Part shown: positions 1 through 8,906 of the stretch, one piece after another
How the letters are laid out: each line of letters begins with the position of its first letter
Numbering within the stretch: position 1 is the first letter of the stretch
Origin: an uncultured Acidobacteriia bacterium
GTDB taxonomy: Bacteria > Acidobacteriota > Terriglobia > Bryobacterales > Bryobacteraceae
Assembly (NCBI GenBank): GCA_903929755.1
Contig: CAIYVZ010000052.1
Location: 1 to 64,000, forward strand
Direction: 5' to 3'
Length of the DNA: 64,000 nucleotides
The notes under the pieces: model-generated
What the model was told of the DNA's origin: nothing
What the model saw: the letters and a program-made list of their open reading frames with translations, nothing else
Databases searched by the model: none
Program-made: the position numbers and the translations under genes

Positions 1-165
1 AAACCCTTCCATCGCCCCGCTTTCCACCCAAACAACACCCCTGCGATTCCCCTCAATACCGACTGGACCGTCCCAGAACCTCAAACCCGCCCCCTCTATC
101 GCTTTTCGATACACCACCGCTGCTGGTTGCGGAATCGCTGCTCCCCAAGTCCGGTTCGAGGACAT
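1..165 (-). CDS. Possible 5' part of an unidentified gene cut by the window edge
   Basis: An open minus-strand frame of 55 codons runs from an ATG at 163-165 to the left edge without a stop. The same frame is open back to the TAG that ends the neighbouring AbiV-like gene, so GTG or TTG starts a few codons upstream are also possible. The peptide begins MSSNRTWGAA and contains RKAIEGAGLRF and GVVWVESG, a mixed hydrophobic/charged composition that looks protein-like. I recognise no family. No clear Shine-Dalgarno is visible, and the lack of a stop over 55 codons could be chance in high-GC DNA. Confidence 0.3.
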   Translation of the reverse strand, partial: MSSNRTWGAAIPQPAAVVYRKAIEGAGLRFWDGPVGIEGNRRGVVWVESGAMEGF

Positions 166-231
166 CACCAAGCACGACTCCCCACAGAGAACGAACCGTC
201 GTGTCAGGTCAGCATACGTGTGCGTACGTAG

Positions 232-1002
232 CTACGGCTCGACGCTGTACTGTGTGATATTGGCAAAGACGGCGATGAGAACCTTCTTGAGCGCTTTGTA
301 TTCGTCAGAAAAGACTCCAGGGCCATCTGCGAACTGTTTCGCCCGCTCGATAGCCTGAGTCGCCTCTTCGACGGTGACAAGACCAGGATGGAATCTAACC
401 TCGCCGGTCTTCGAAATATCGGCGTAAAGGGCAGACTGTTTCTTCCGATCCAGAAACCCATCGGCGATCTTACGGACTTTCCCTTTGGCCCGATTCTCAT
501 CGCGACAAGGGTTACCGGTCCGCATTCGCTCAATCTCTTCGTGCCGATAAACTTTCAGAGCGTCGACAACATCGGGAGGAAACACAATTTCAGGCTCCTC
601 GGGCTCGGGGTCGTTGGGATTGGGTTCGAGTAGCCCCTGATTGAACCTGCTTCTCTTCGACCACGCCATCCACTGTTCATGCCGGATTGTATCGCGCCGG
701 TGCTGCTCGATCATGTCTTCAATATCAAATGGCGGAACCCAATCCAAGACCAATGCGAGGAGATGCTTGCACGGATGCCGTGCCATGGACCGTTGCACCT
801 CGGGCAGCCATGGCAGGGCACCATCTGCGACGAGTTGCAGCAAGAACGCCTTTGCGAATTCCTCTTGAGCCAGTATTGCAAGGGCCAGCGCGGTTGAGTA
901 TCGATCCCAATCAAACAGAAAGATGGCGTCGTCGAGGAGCTTTCTGGCATTGTCCGTCACTGCGGAAATGGATTTCGCGAGGGTTTCCGCTTTCGGCGCC
1001 AT
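232..1002 (-). CDS. AbiV/HEPN-like protein
   Basis: A 256-residue soluble protein. The N-terminal half resembles the AbiV abortive-infection family, a HEPN-type helical fold: an NARKLLDDA helix near residues 18-26, then ALALAILAQEEFAKA near 38-52, the hallmark alanine-rich helix with EE and K. RHPCKH (75-80) and RRDTIRH (102-108) have the R-x4-6-H spacing of HEPN ribonuclease sites, which is suggestive only. The C-terminal half is charged and unassigned. The ATG at 1002 (MAPKAE) was chosen because the open frame to 1101 adds a low-complexity tail unlike the family. In Lactococcus, AbiV acts against phage translation; here the role is inferred. It stands alone next to the window edge, with 204 bases of no recognised content upstream. 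Confidence 0.55.
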   Translation of the reverse strand: MAPKAETLAKSISAVTDNARKLLDDAIFLFDWDRYSTALALAILAQEEFAKAFLLQLVADGALPWLPEVQRSMARHPCKHLLALVLDWVPPFDIEDMIEQHRRDTIRHEQWMAWSKRSRFNQGLLEPNPNDPEPEEPEIVFPPDVVDALKVYRHEEIERMRTGNPCRDENRAKGKVRKIADGFLDRKKQSALYADISKTGEVRFHPGLVTVEEATQAIERAKQFADGPGVFSDEYKALKKVLIAVFANITQYSVEP

Positions 1003-1206
1003 GTTCTTATCATTAACATGCGGAAGGGGACAGATCCTCCACATCGGGTGATCGTCGGATACCGCTGCGTCGTCTGACCCCGTCGAGAAGGGTCGCGGCA
1101 CACCGTCACCCTCACGGGAGTTTTAGCCTTGGAGGGAGGAGCGCCGTGGTAAAGCACTGCGGGCAAGTCAGGTACGAACAAGAGTGCATACCTATGAAAT
1201 CAAGTG

Positions 1207-3312
1207 CTAAACCTGCAACGTGCACCACTTCGCTACCTGCTCGCGAAGCGTGTTCACCGCAGTGGCGACCCGGTCGGTTTCCACCAGCAGTAACGAGTGG
1301 CGAAGGCCCGAAGTGCCCGCAGCCTTTTCCAGTTCGGCCCACGCCTCGCGGACATCAGGCAGCCGGTTCGCCAATCTGCCGCCATTCCGCAGCGACGCAG
1401 CCATCACTTCAAGCACACGTTCTGTCCTGACCGAAAACTCCTGAACGGCTTCCCGGAACTGGAGCGACCGCGCCCCGCCTGGGTCCGACTCAATCGCCAT
1501 CGCCGCTCTAGCGAAAGCGTGCGAACTCACCAGAATCTCGTTCAGCAGGGTGGCTTGCGCGGGCGAGACACCGGGCTCGGACTCAAACCGGCTCACCGAC
1601 GCCTCAGCGTTCGACCGGGCCAGCCGCCCGGCATTACGGGCCGGATCCAGTGGCACCTTCGCGCTCGAGTCGTATTGGACCCGCATCAGTTGTTGGAAAT
1701 AGCTGCGGTAGGCGTCCATCATGTCGGCCAGAACGCTGCTGATTTGCGTTCGCTCCCAGGTCGGCCAAATCCAGTAAGCCGCAATGGCCAGCAAGCCGCC
1801 CAGGCTGGTGTTGATGGTGCGCGGGGCGATTACGTCCTTCGGATCGACCCCGGTCAGGGCCATCAGCAGCACGATGGTCCCGCTGACGGCGGCCACGAAG
1901 ATTCCGTAGTTGGTGGGCCCGAACCACCGAAGCAGCAGCATAAACGAAGCCAGCAGCAGAATTTGAACGGCCAGCGTATCGGGCAACAGGTAGTAGATGG
2001 CGGTGGCGAGAATGAGGCCCCCCAGGGTTCCCGCCACGCGTAAAATGCCCCGGCTGACGGTACCCACAAAGTCCGGTTTCAGAACAATCGCGACCGTCAT
2101 TGGCAGCCAGTAAGCTCTGGCCAGCCCGAGTCCGTGCCCAATGGCTGCGGCGATTCCCACGCAGATGGCAAGCCTCAGGGCGTGCCGAAAAGCCACGGAT
2201 TCGAGGGTCAGATTAGCCAAAAGGCGGGCTCTGCGACTCAGGACATCTTGCGGCTGTCCGGCTACCTGCCTCTCGCCGGAAGGAATGCTGCCTGCCGAAG
2301 TCAGCCTTGCGGAGGAGCGAAGCTGTCCGGCAATAACCTGTAGCTGGCGGCGGGCGTCGCGCACCAGGGCGGCGGTCATGGCTGAGACGGGGCCACTGTA
2401 AACGGGGGGAAAGGCAGCGAGCTTCGTCTGGAAGTTGAGTAGTTCGCTCTCTGCCTGGTCTGCCGAGTAGTTCTTGGTCTCCGCGCGCATTGCGATGGCC
2501 TGGAGGGCGAGGCCTGCCTCGTTCAAAATGTCCGCCAGCTCCTGAGCGGCGGGTTGCCCCTCGGAATTTCTGCCCAGCCGCCGTGCCAGACGCCGTAACG
2601 TGAGGATTGACAACCGCAGCCGCTCACCCTGGCTCAACAGAAAGATCAGCCGCTCGGCTTCCAGAGACCGGTCGGCTTCGAGGGAAGCCAGCGATTCATT
2701 CGCCCGGACTACCTCGCCCGTCGCCGGGGGCGCGCTGGCCGCGCCGGCAGGAGAGACGGCAATCTCCGCCAGAGTCCGGTACAACGCAGCAATAACATCT
2801 CGCTCCGGGCCATACGGCCGCACCGGCCAGATAATCACCGAAAGCGCCGTTTGGATCAGCCCGCCCAAAAATGCCAGCGCTCCGGAACTGAGGGCTTCCT
2901 CCACACTGAGCCGCTTCGCTCCGAACACGATGAGCGTCACCAGCGTTACGGTGCCCAGGTCGCTGGCCCGCGACCCCAGCACAATCATCATGCCGCCGCA
3001 AAAGGCCCAGATCATGGCGGCGAGGGCGGCTGTCATATACGTCTGGGCCGACAGCGCCCCAAAAACAACCGCGAGGCTTACCAGTACGCTCGCCTGTAAC
3101 ATTCGGCGACCACGTACCGCGTAAGCCTCGCGGCTGTCGGAGTAACAAACGTTGAGAGCTCCCAGCGCAACTACGGCACTGGCAGCAGAATGCCCGGTGA
3201 GTGCGCCGATTGCCAGCGGCACTACCAGGCCCACAGTATTTCGGACCGCAATCTCGGGCGTGAGCCGGGCCGTGTCAAGCCGCACTACGGTTTGCCAGAA
3301 TGCGTTTGCCAT
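1207..3312 (-). CDS. FUSC-family inner-membrane protein (aromatic acid exporter-like)
   Basis: A 701-residue membrane protein of the FUSC/YccS type. Two hydrophobic bundles are visible, about residues 25-165 and 385-520, each followed by a long soluble region; this duplicated TM-plus-cytosolic layout is characteristic of the family and of p-hydroxybenzoic acid efflux proteins (AaeB). Family knowledge suggests proton-driven export of aromatic or other weak organic acids; the substrate here is unknown. It is the last gene of a minus-strand run (adaptor, RND permease, DUF1080-like protein, FUSC) with 30 bases to the preceding gene, so it probably belongs to the same export operon. Length is typical. 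Confidence 0.8.
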   Translation of the reverse strand: MANAFWQTVVRLDTARLTPEIAVRNTVGLVVPLAIGALTGHSAASAVVALGALNVCYSDSREAYAVRGRRMLQASVLVSLAVVFGALSAQTYMTAALAAMIWAFCGGMMIVLGSRASDLGTVTLVTLIVFGAKRLSVEEALSSGALAFLGGLIQTALSVIIWPVRPYGPERDVIAALYRTLAEIAVSPAGAASAPPATGEVVRANESLASLEADRSLEAERLIFLLSQGERLRLSILTLRRLARRLGRNSEGQPAAQELADILNEAGLALQAIAMRAETKNYSADQAESELLNFQTKLAAFPPVYSGPVSAMTAALVRDARRQLQVIAGQLRSSARLTSAGSIPSGERQVAGQPQDVLSRRARLLANLTLESVAFRHALRLAICVGIAAAIGHGLGLARAYWLPMTVAIVLKPDFVGTVSRGILRVAGTLGGLILATAIYYLLPDTLAVQILLLASFMLLLRWFGPTNYGIFVAAVSGTIVLLMALTGVDPKDVIAPRTINTSLGGLLAIAAYWIWPTWERTQISSVLADMMDAYRSYFQQLMRVQYDSSAKVPLDPARNAGRLARSNAEASVSRFESEPGVSPAQATLLNEILVSSHAFARAAMAIESDPGGARSLQFREAVQEFSVRTERVLEVMAASLRNGGRLANRLPDVREAWAELEKAAGTSGLRHSLLLVETDRVATAVNTLREQVAKWCTLQV

Positions 3313-3342
3313 CCGTACCCTGTCAGCGGCCCGTTTCGACGG

Positions 3343-3963
3343 TTACTTCGTTACGTTCAGGCCGTCGATGTGGACTTCCAGCAGGTGATTGACGCGTGCG
3401 CCCCAAATGCCATCCGTCTTCAGGCCGGCGGACTTCGGCGAACTGTTGACGACGGTGCCGTTGATAACGAAATCGGTCTTATCCGCACCCATGCGAACTT
3501 CCAGGGCGTTGGTGGATTTGCCATCCGCGCCGGGCTTCTGCACGGCATCGTTCGGAGTCCGGCCCACAACGTTGCTGGTTGCGGCGCCGTCGCGGCTCTT
3601 GATCAGCCAGCTACCGTTCTGGGCGACGAGGAAATAGAGGTACTTCTGTTCCGCGCCTTCCAGACCGCTGCCGCCGAAAACCAGACCGTAGTAGTTGGGG
3701 TGGCCGCTGGGTTTCTGCAGCACAAACGTACCCTTTAGCGTATAGTTGCCGGAAGCCGTGTTCGCCGGGTTCCAGTAAATGGCGGCGGAGGGGTTGGTGG
3801 CGTGGTAGCCACTGCCCATGGTGACGAACTTAATGTCGCCGGGGCCATCCGGATCGGAAGCCTCCAGGCTGCGGTCCACCCGCATTTTCCAGCCCTTCGG
3901 CGCCTGGGCCGAGAGCGTAAGGCATGTAGCCACCATAAGTGTTGCGATGAAAAATTTGCGCAT
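3343..3963 (-). CDS. Exported DUF1080-like (concanavalin-like) protein
   Basis: A 206-residue protein with a clear Sec signal peptide (MRKFF followed by a hydrophobic stretch, likely cleaved after SAQA near residue 21). The mature part is rich in beta-strand-like stretches and glycine/asparagine, with YYGLVFGGSGLEG and a terminal VHIDGLNV. This resembles the 3-keto-disaccharide hydrolase (DUF1080) jelly-roll fold common in Acidobacteriota. No catalytic residues can be assigned. It lies between the RND permease (15 bases upstream) and FUSC gene, so co-transcription with the exporters is likely, but a shared function is not shown by the sequence. Confidence 0.65.
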   Translation of the reverse strand: MRKFFIATLMVATCLTLSAQAPKGWKMRVDRSLEASDPDGPGDIKFVTMGSGYHATNPSAAIYWNPANTASGNYTLKGTFVLQKPSGHPNYYGLVFGGSGLEGAEQKYLYFLVAQNGSWLIKSRDGAATSNVVGRTPNDAVQKPGADGKSTNALEVRMGADKTDFVINGTVVNSSPKSAGLKTDGIWGARVNHLLEVHIDGLNVTK

Positions 3964-3978
3964 AAGGTTAGACCTGAA

Positions 3979-6900
3979 TTATATCTGGCCAACAGCCAGT
4001 TCTTCTCGCACTGCGACCTTTTTCGGTTTCGGGCCAGGGGTCAGTTTTTCCAGGTACAGATAAACCACCGGCGTAATGTAAAGGGTCAGCAGTTGTGACA
4101 CCACCAGACCTCCCACTACCGCCAGCCCCAGAGGCCGTCGGGCTTCGCCACCCGCGCCGTAACCGAGCGCGATCGGCAAGGTGCCCAACAGAGCGCACAT
4201 CGTGGTCATCATAATGGGGCGGAAGCGCTGCAGGCAGCCTTCGAAGATGGCCTGTTCCGCCGACATTCCGTCGCGGCGCTGCATGATGGCGAAATCCACC
4301 ATCATGATGGCGTTCTTCTTCACAATGCCGATTAACAGGATGATGCCGACAAAGGAATAGAGGTTCAGGTCGTCGTGGAAGATCAGCAGCGTGATGAGCG
4401 CGCCGAGCCCTGCGGCGGGCAGCCCGGAAAGAATCGTGATGGGGTGAATGAAGCTTTCGTACAGCACACCCAGCACCAGGTAAATCACGACAATCGCCAC
4501 CAGCAGCAGAATGGCGAGTCCGCCCAGAGACTTCTGGAACGCCTGCGCCGTGCCCTGGTAGGTGAAGGACGTGGTATCCGGCAGGCCGATTTCGCGCGCT
4601 GCTTCGTCCACCTGGCGGGTCACTTCGCTCAGCGAAACACCGTGCCGACCGTTGAACTGCAGGTTGACCGCGGGCAGTTGGCCGATGTGGTTCACGCTCA
4701 AAGGCGCCACGCCCTGGATGCCGCGAGCGACGGCCGAGAGCGGGATCAGCCGGTTATTCGAAGACCGGATGTAGAGCTTTGCCAAGCCGGCGGGGTCGCG
4801 CTGGTATTGCGGCAGAACTTCCAGAATCACGTCATAGTCATTGGCCGCTGTCGTGATGGTGGAGACCCGACGGTTGCCATAGGCGTCATATAACGTGTTG
4901 GCGATCTGTTCCGGGGTAATGCCCAGAGCCAACGCGCGGTCGCGATCGATATCCACGTCCACCCGGGGGCTGCTGAGCTGCAGATCGCTGTAAACCGTTT
5001 CAATGCCTGGTACTGTACGGAGCTTCGCTTCCAGCCGCGGGGCCCATTTGTAGAGGACTGCCGTGTCCGGGTCCTGCAGTGCCACTGAGTATTGATATCT
5101 GGACTCGTTTTGCCCCAGCGTTAGCAGCGGCGGGAGCTGGAGAAACACGGAGAAGCCGGGAATGTTGGCGAATTCCTTCTGCAGATCGGCGATGATAACC
5201 GTCGCGTGCGGGCGTTTCGCGTCTTCCTTGAAGTGCATGAAGAGGAAGCCCTGATTTTGGCCGGAGAAGCCGCCGGTCCCCGTGCCGAACTGGCCCACCC
5301 AGGGGTTCTTCTGCAGGATCTTCATGGCCTGTTCCTGAAGCTTCACCATCTGTTCAAACGAGGTGTCCTGACCCGCCTCGGTGCTGCCGAAAACCATGCC
5401 CGTATCCACGCTGGGCAGGAAGCTCTTGGGCATAATGATGAACATCCAGACGGTTACTCCGGTGAGCGCGATGGTGCTCAGCAGGGTGAACATCCGGAAT
5501 CGCAGCGTGATCAGCAGGGTCCTGCGGTAGAGGTTGTTCAGGCCGACGAAGAAAGATTCGGTTACCCGGAACATGGCTCCGTGATTCTGCTCGTGCCGCA
5601 GGAACCGGCTGCAGAGCATGGGCGTCAGCGATAGCGAGATTATGCCGGAGATCAGCACGGCCACCGCAATCGTGATGGAAAATTCACGGAGCAGGCGACC
5701 GATAATGCCGTCGAGGAACAGTACCGGGATAAATACCGCCACCAGCGAGATGGTCATCGAGATGATGGTGAAACCAACCTCGCGAGCTCCCTCGTACGCC
5801 GCCTGCATGCGGGTTTTACCCATTTCCATGTGGCGGACGATGTTCTCCAGCATCACGATGGCGTCATCCACCACAAAGCCGACGGACAGCGTCATGGCCA
5901 TCATGGAAAGTGTGTCGATGGTGAAACCCAGCAGCTTCATCGCCGCAAAGGTGCCCAACAAAGAGAGCGGCACGGCGAGGCTGGGGATGATGGTGGCCGA
6001 GACGTTGCGCAGGAAGACAAAGATGACCAAGATGACCAGCGCGATGGTCAGCAGCAGCGTGAATTTCACATCTTCAATCGACTGCCGGATGTTCTGCGAC
6101 GCATCGAATTCCACGTGCATCTGAATCCCCGCCGGCATGTTTTTCTGCAGATTTGGCAGCAGCTTCTTGACGCCTTCCACCACCTCTACCGTGTTGGTGC
6201 CGGGCTGTTTCTGGACCGCGACAATCATGGAGAGCTTGCCGTTCACCCAGAAGCGGGCTTTGTCGGCAGTGACGCTGTCCGTGACATTGGCGACGTCAGC
6301 CAGGCGTACCGGATTTCCGTTGCGGTAGGAAATAATGATGGGCCGGAACTGGTCCGCTGTGCTGAGCTGGCTGTTGGCCTGCACCGCGTAGGACTTCGTA
6401 TAGCCGTAGAGGGACCCTGCCGGCAGACTCAGATTCTGCTGCCCCAGGGCGATTCGGATATCTTCCAGTCCCACCTGCCTGGCGGCGAGCTTTTCCGGAT
6501 CGGCCTGCACGCGGACCGCGTACTTCTTGGCGCCGAAGATCTGGACCTGCGCCACACCGCTGACCATGGAGATCCGGCGCCCAATCAGGCCTTCCGCGAA
6601 CTCGTTCAGGGCGGCTTCTGTCATGGTGTCCGAGGAAATGCCCATGAACAGCACGGGACGCGCCGCCGGGTTCACCTTCTGGTAGGAAGGCGGGGCGGGC
6701 ATGTTCGTGGGCAAGCTGCGCGCCGCTCGGGAAATTGCGGCCTGAACGTCCTGCGCGGCCGCATCAATCTCCCGCGTCATGTCGAACTGGAGAGTAATGT
6801 TGGTGGAGCCGAGCGAACTCGACGACGACATGCTTTCGATGCCGGCAATATTCGAGAACGACTTCTCAAGAGGCGTCGCCACGGACGAGGCCATAATGTC

Positions 6901-7068
6901 CGGATTCGCGCCGGGCAGGGAAGCGGCCACCTGGATGGTGGGGTACTCTACCGAGGGCAGGTCGCTGACGGGTAACGTGAGGTAGCTGAGAACGCCGAAT
7001 GCCAGAATTCCTGCCATGAACAGGGTGGTGGTGACGGGTCTGCGGATAAATAGATCAGTGACGGCCAT
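3979..7068 (-). CDS. RND efflux transporter permease (MdtB/MdtC/AcrB type)
   Basis: A 1029-residue hydrophobe/amphiphile efflux-1 pump. The N-terminus (RRPVTTTLFMAG) is the first RND helix, the porter domain follows, and the proton-relay aspartate pair is at D401-D402 in GFVVDDAIV, matching AcrB D407/D408. The second half repeats the architecture with a late GIVKKNAIMMVDFA segment. Length is normal. The family forms inner-membrane trimers that export drugs, dyes or detergents with a periplasmic adaptor and a TolC-type channel. The adaptor gene is 5 bases upstream; no outer-membrane channel is in the window. The N-terminal sequence with PSVEYPTIQV is closer to MdtB/MdtC-type than CusA-type pumps. 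Confidence 0.95.
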   Translation of the reverse strand: MAVTDLFIRRPVTTTLFMAGILAFGVLSYLTLPVSDLPSVEYPTIQVAASLPGANPDIMASSVATPLEKSFSNIAGIESMSSSSSLGSTNITLQFDMTREIDAAAQDVQAAISRAARSLPTNMPAPPSYQKVNPAARPVLFMGISSDTMTEAALNEFAEGLIGRRISMVSGVAQVQIFGAKKYAVRVQADPEKLAARQVGLEDIRIALGQQNLSLPAGSLYGYTKSYAVQANSQLSTADQFRPIIISYRNGNPVRLADVANVTDSVTADKARFWVNGKLSMIVAVQKQPGTNTVEVVEGVKKLLPNLQKNMPAGIQMHVEFDASQNIRQSIEDVKFTLLLTIALVILVIFVFLRNVSATIIPSLAVPLSLLGTFAAMKLLGFTIDTLSMMAMTLSVGFVVDDAIVMLENIVRHMEMGKTRMQAAYEGAREVGFTIISMTISLVAVFIPVLFLDGIIGRLLREFSITIAVAVLISGIISLSLTPMLCSRFLRHEQNHGAMFRVTESFFVGLNNLYRRTLLITLRFRMFTLLSTIALTGVTVWMFIIMPKSFLPSVDTGMVFGSTEAGQDTSFEQMVKLQEQAMKILQKNPWVGQFGTGTGGFSGQNQGFLFMHFKEDAKRPHATVIIADLQKEFANIPGFSVFLQLPPLLTLGQNESRYQYSVALQDPDTAVLYKWAPRLEAKLRTVPGIETVYSDLQLSSPRVDVDIDRDRALALGITPEQIANTLYDAYGNRRVSTITTAANDYDVILEVLPQYQRDPAGLAKLYIRSSNNRLIPLSAVARGIQGVAPLSVNHIGQLPAVNLQFNGRHGVSLSEVTRQVDEAAREIGLPDTTSFTYQGTAQAFQKSLGGLAILLLVAIVVIYLVLGVLYESFIHPITILSGLPAAGLGALITLLIFHDDLNLYSFVGIILLIGIVKKNAIMMVDFAIMQRRDGMSAEQAIFEGCLQRFRPIMMTTMCALLGTLPIALGYGAGGEARRPLGLAVVGGLVVSQLLTLYITPVVYLYLEKLTPGPKPKKVAVREELAVGQI

Positions 7069-7073
7069 GGTAA

Positions 7074-8300
7074 TTAGCTCGCAGGGGTTTCTGTCGGTTG
7101 CAGCAACCGGACTTTGGCATGGGGGGCGAGACGCATCTGGCCTTCTGAAATTACCTGTTCGCCGGCTTGCAGGCCCGTGCCGATGACGGCTTTTTCGGGT
7201 TGCCCGGGTTGCGTAAACAACCGCAGCACCGTCACATCCCGCATAGAAACCGTAGAGTCAGCCGGGTTCAGAATCCAGACAAACTTGCCCCTGGGTCCGG
7301 TCTGCAAGGCCTGCGAGGCAATCAGGATCCGATTCTGTTCCACGCTGAGGCGCGCGGTCACGTTCACGAACTGGCCCGGCCACAAGGCACGCGCCGCATT
7401 ATTGAACGTAGCTTTCAGGCGAATGGTGCCGGTGGTGGAATCGACGGTATTGTCGATGAACTGCAGGGTTCCGGTGGCGACCTTGTTATCTGAAGCAAGC
7501 GCGGAAATCTCCAGGGGCCTGGAGCTGTTGTATTTCCGGATCTCCGTGAGCAGGTTTTCCGGTACCGGGAAAGAAACGTAGACCGGCGAGACTTGCAGCA
7601 GGGTCACCAGCGTGTTGTCGTTCTCACGCGCCAGATTACCCTGTTTTGCGGCGATCACGCCGGCTCGTCCGGCCATAGGTGCCTTGATCCTGGTGTAGTC
7701 CAGTTGCAGCCTTGTCTGGTGGAGTCGGGCACGGTCCGCCTTCTCGGCAGCGCGGGCAGATTCCAAACCGGCTTTGCCGGCATCTACGGTGGCACGTGCC
7801 GCGTCCGCATTGGCCTGCGCCTGGCCAGCCTGCTCTTTCGAAAGTACGCCGTCCTTCAACAGTTGATTCGTGCGCGCCGCAATGGAGTCCAGATTCCGCA
7901 TGGTCGCCTCATCGCGGAGGATGTTGGCTTCGGCCTGTCTGGCGTTCGCGATATCTTTGGCGATTGTCGCGTCGATCTCTGCAATTTGGCGATTGATCGG
8001 CTCGGCGTCGAGTTCAAACAAAAGGTCGCCCTGCTTCACATCCTGGCCTTCCTTGAAATAGACCATCAGGATGGGCGAAGTGAGCCGCGACTTCACTTCT
8101 ACTTGTGACATTGCCTCCACATTGCCGATGGAAGCTACTTCAAGCGGGACCGAAGCGGCCTCCGCTTTCACCGCCCGAACTGCCTCCGGGGCCGGTGGTG
8201 GAGCCGATTGAGTGGTCGCAGGACCGGAGCACGCCGCCAGCGTAAGAGCGGCAGCGATGGCGAGGATTTGAGCAGGAAAAAGTTTTAGGTGAGTCGGCAC
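7074..8300 (-). CDS. RND efflux periplasmic adaptor lipoprotein (MdtA/AcrA type)
   Basis: A 408-residue membrane-fusion protein. The lipobox LAAC puts the lipidated cysteine at residue 24, so the mature protein is probably anchored in the inner membrane. It shows the usual order: a biotinyl-lipoyl-like strand pair around 60-100 (VEVKSRLTS, GDLLFELDAEP), a long alpha-hairpin around 105-190 rich in A, Q and R, the second lipoyl half (TRIKAPMAGRAGV), then beta-barrel and membrane-proximal domains. It bridges the RND permease encoded immediately downstream to an outer-membrane channel. The gene is divergent from the 182-aa gene at 8330 with only 29 bases between the two starts, so promoters must overlap. 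Confidence 0.93.
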   Translation of the reverse strand: MPTHLKLFPAQILAIAAALTLAACSGPATTQSAPPPAPEAVRAVKAEAASVPLEVASIGNVEAMSQVEVKSRLTSPILMVYFKEGQDVKQGDLLFELDAEPINRQIAEIDATIAKDIANARQAEANILRDEATMRNLDSIAARTNQLLKDGVLSKEQAGQAQANADAARATVDAGKAGLESARAAEKADRARLHQTRLQLDYTRIKAPMAGRAGVIAAKQGNLARENDNTLVTLLQVSPVYVSFPVPENLLTEIRKYNSSRPLEISALASDNKVATGTLQFIDNTVDSTTGTIRLKATFNNAARALWPGQFVNVTARLSVEQNRILIASQALQTGPRGKFVWILNPADSTVSMRDVTVLRLFTQPGQPEKAVIGTGLQAGEQVISEGQMRLAPHAKVRLLQPTETPAS

Positions 8301-8329
8301 GTTATCTTCGCAAAGGGTAAACTACCATT

Positions 8330-8878
8330 ATGAAGCCAGCGACACTCCTGCTGCTGGCAAGTCTCCCCGTCGCAGCGCTTGCCCAGCTCGTTCCTCCGTC
8401 TTTCACCGTTCCCCTAACCTACACCGGTTCAACCTATAAGCTTGTACCGCTTGGCCCCGCCGTCGCCGAGCTGGACTACAAGGCCTACATGAGCTCCATT
8501 GAGCACATCCGCAAATCACAGGGCGGAAACTGGCCCCGGCCGGGTCTGACAATGGATGACCAGGCCAAAGATATGGCCGGAGAGAAAGCGCAGTGGGATG
8601 GTCGTAAATCCTTCCCGTTCGCCATTCTCACCGCCGACGGCACCAAAGAACTGGGCTGTTTCTATCTGCGTCCGTCGCAGAAAGAGGGCTATGACGTTGT
8701 GGCCACCATGTGGGTCACCCAGGAAGCCTTTGACCTGGGGCTGGAAGACCAACTGGTACGCGATATGAAAGCGTGGCTGGCCGAGGCCTGGCCGTTCAGG
8801 AAGCCTGCGTGGCGTGGCCGAGAGATAACAGCGGAAGTGTGGAAGTCGCTGCCGAACACACAACCCTCCAAACCATAG
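8330..8878 (+). CDS. Exported hypothetical protein with a GNAT-like core
   Basis: A 182-residue protein with a Sec signal peptide (MKPATLLLLASLPVAALAQ, likely cut after residue 18-19). The mature part contains FPFAILTADG, LGCFYLRPSQKEGYDVVATMWV and a C-terminal helix, a pattern that resembles GNAT acetyltransferase-fold proteins annotated in Acidobacteriota and others (LGC.YI.PS..EGYDA motif). An exported GNAT would be odd because acetyl-CoA is cytoplasmic, so either the fold has been reused or the similarity is superficial. It is divergent from the efflux operon and 28 bases upstream of the quinoprotein gene, so it may be co-transcribed with that gene. Confidence 0.55.
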   Translation: MKPATLLLLASLPVAALAQLVPPSFTVPLTYTGSTYKLVPLGPAVAELDYKAYMSSIEHIRKSQGGNWPRPGLTMDDQAKDMAGEKAQWDGRKSFPFAILTADGTKELGCFYLRPSQKEGYDVVATMWVTQEAFDLGLEDQLVRDMKAWLAEAWPFRKPAWRGREITAEVWKSLPNTQPSKP

Positions 8879-8906
8879 CCGCAGGGTAGTAGCATGGTCC
8901 AGATAA

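Noticed and set aside
204-533. 109-residue frame overlapping the AbiV-like gene
   Set aside because: Same strand but another frame, serine/arginine-rich, no start signal; a shadow of the AbiV-like gene.
5830-6975. 381-residue plus-strand open frame
   Set aside because: Antisense to the RND permease; histidine/aspartate-rich composition typical of reverse reading of hydrophobic codons.
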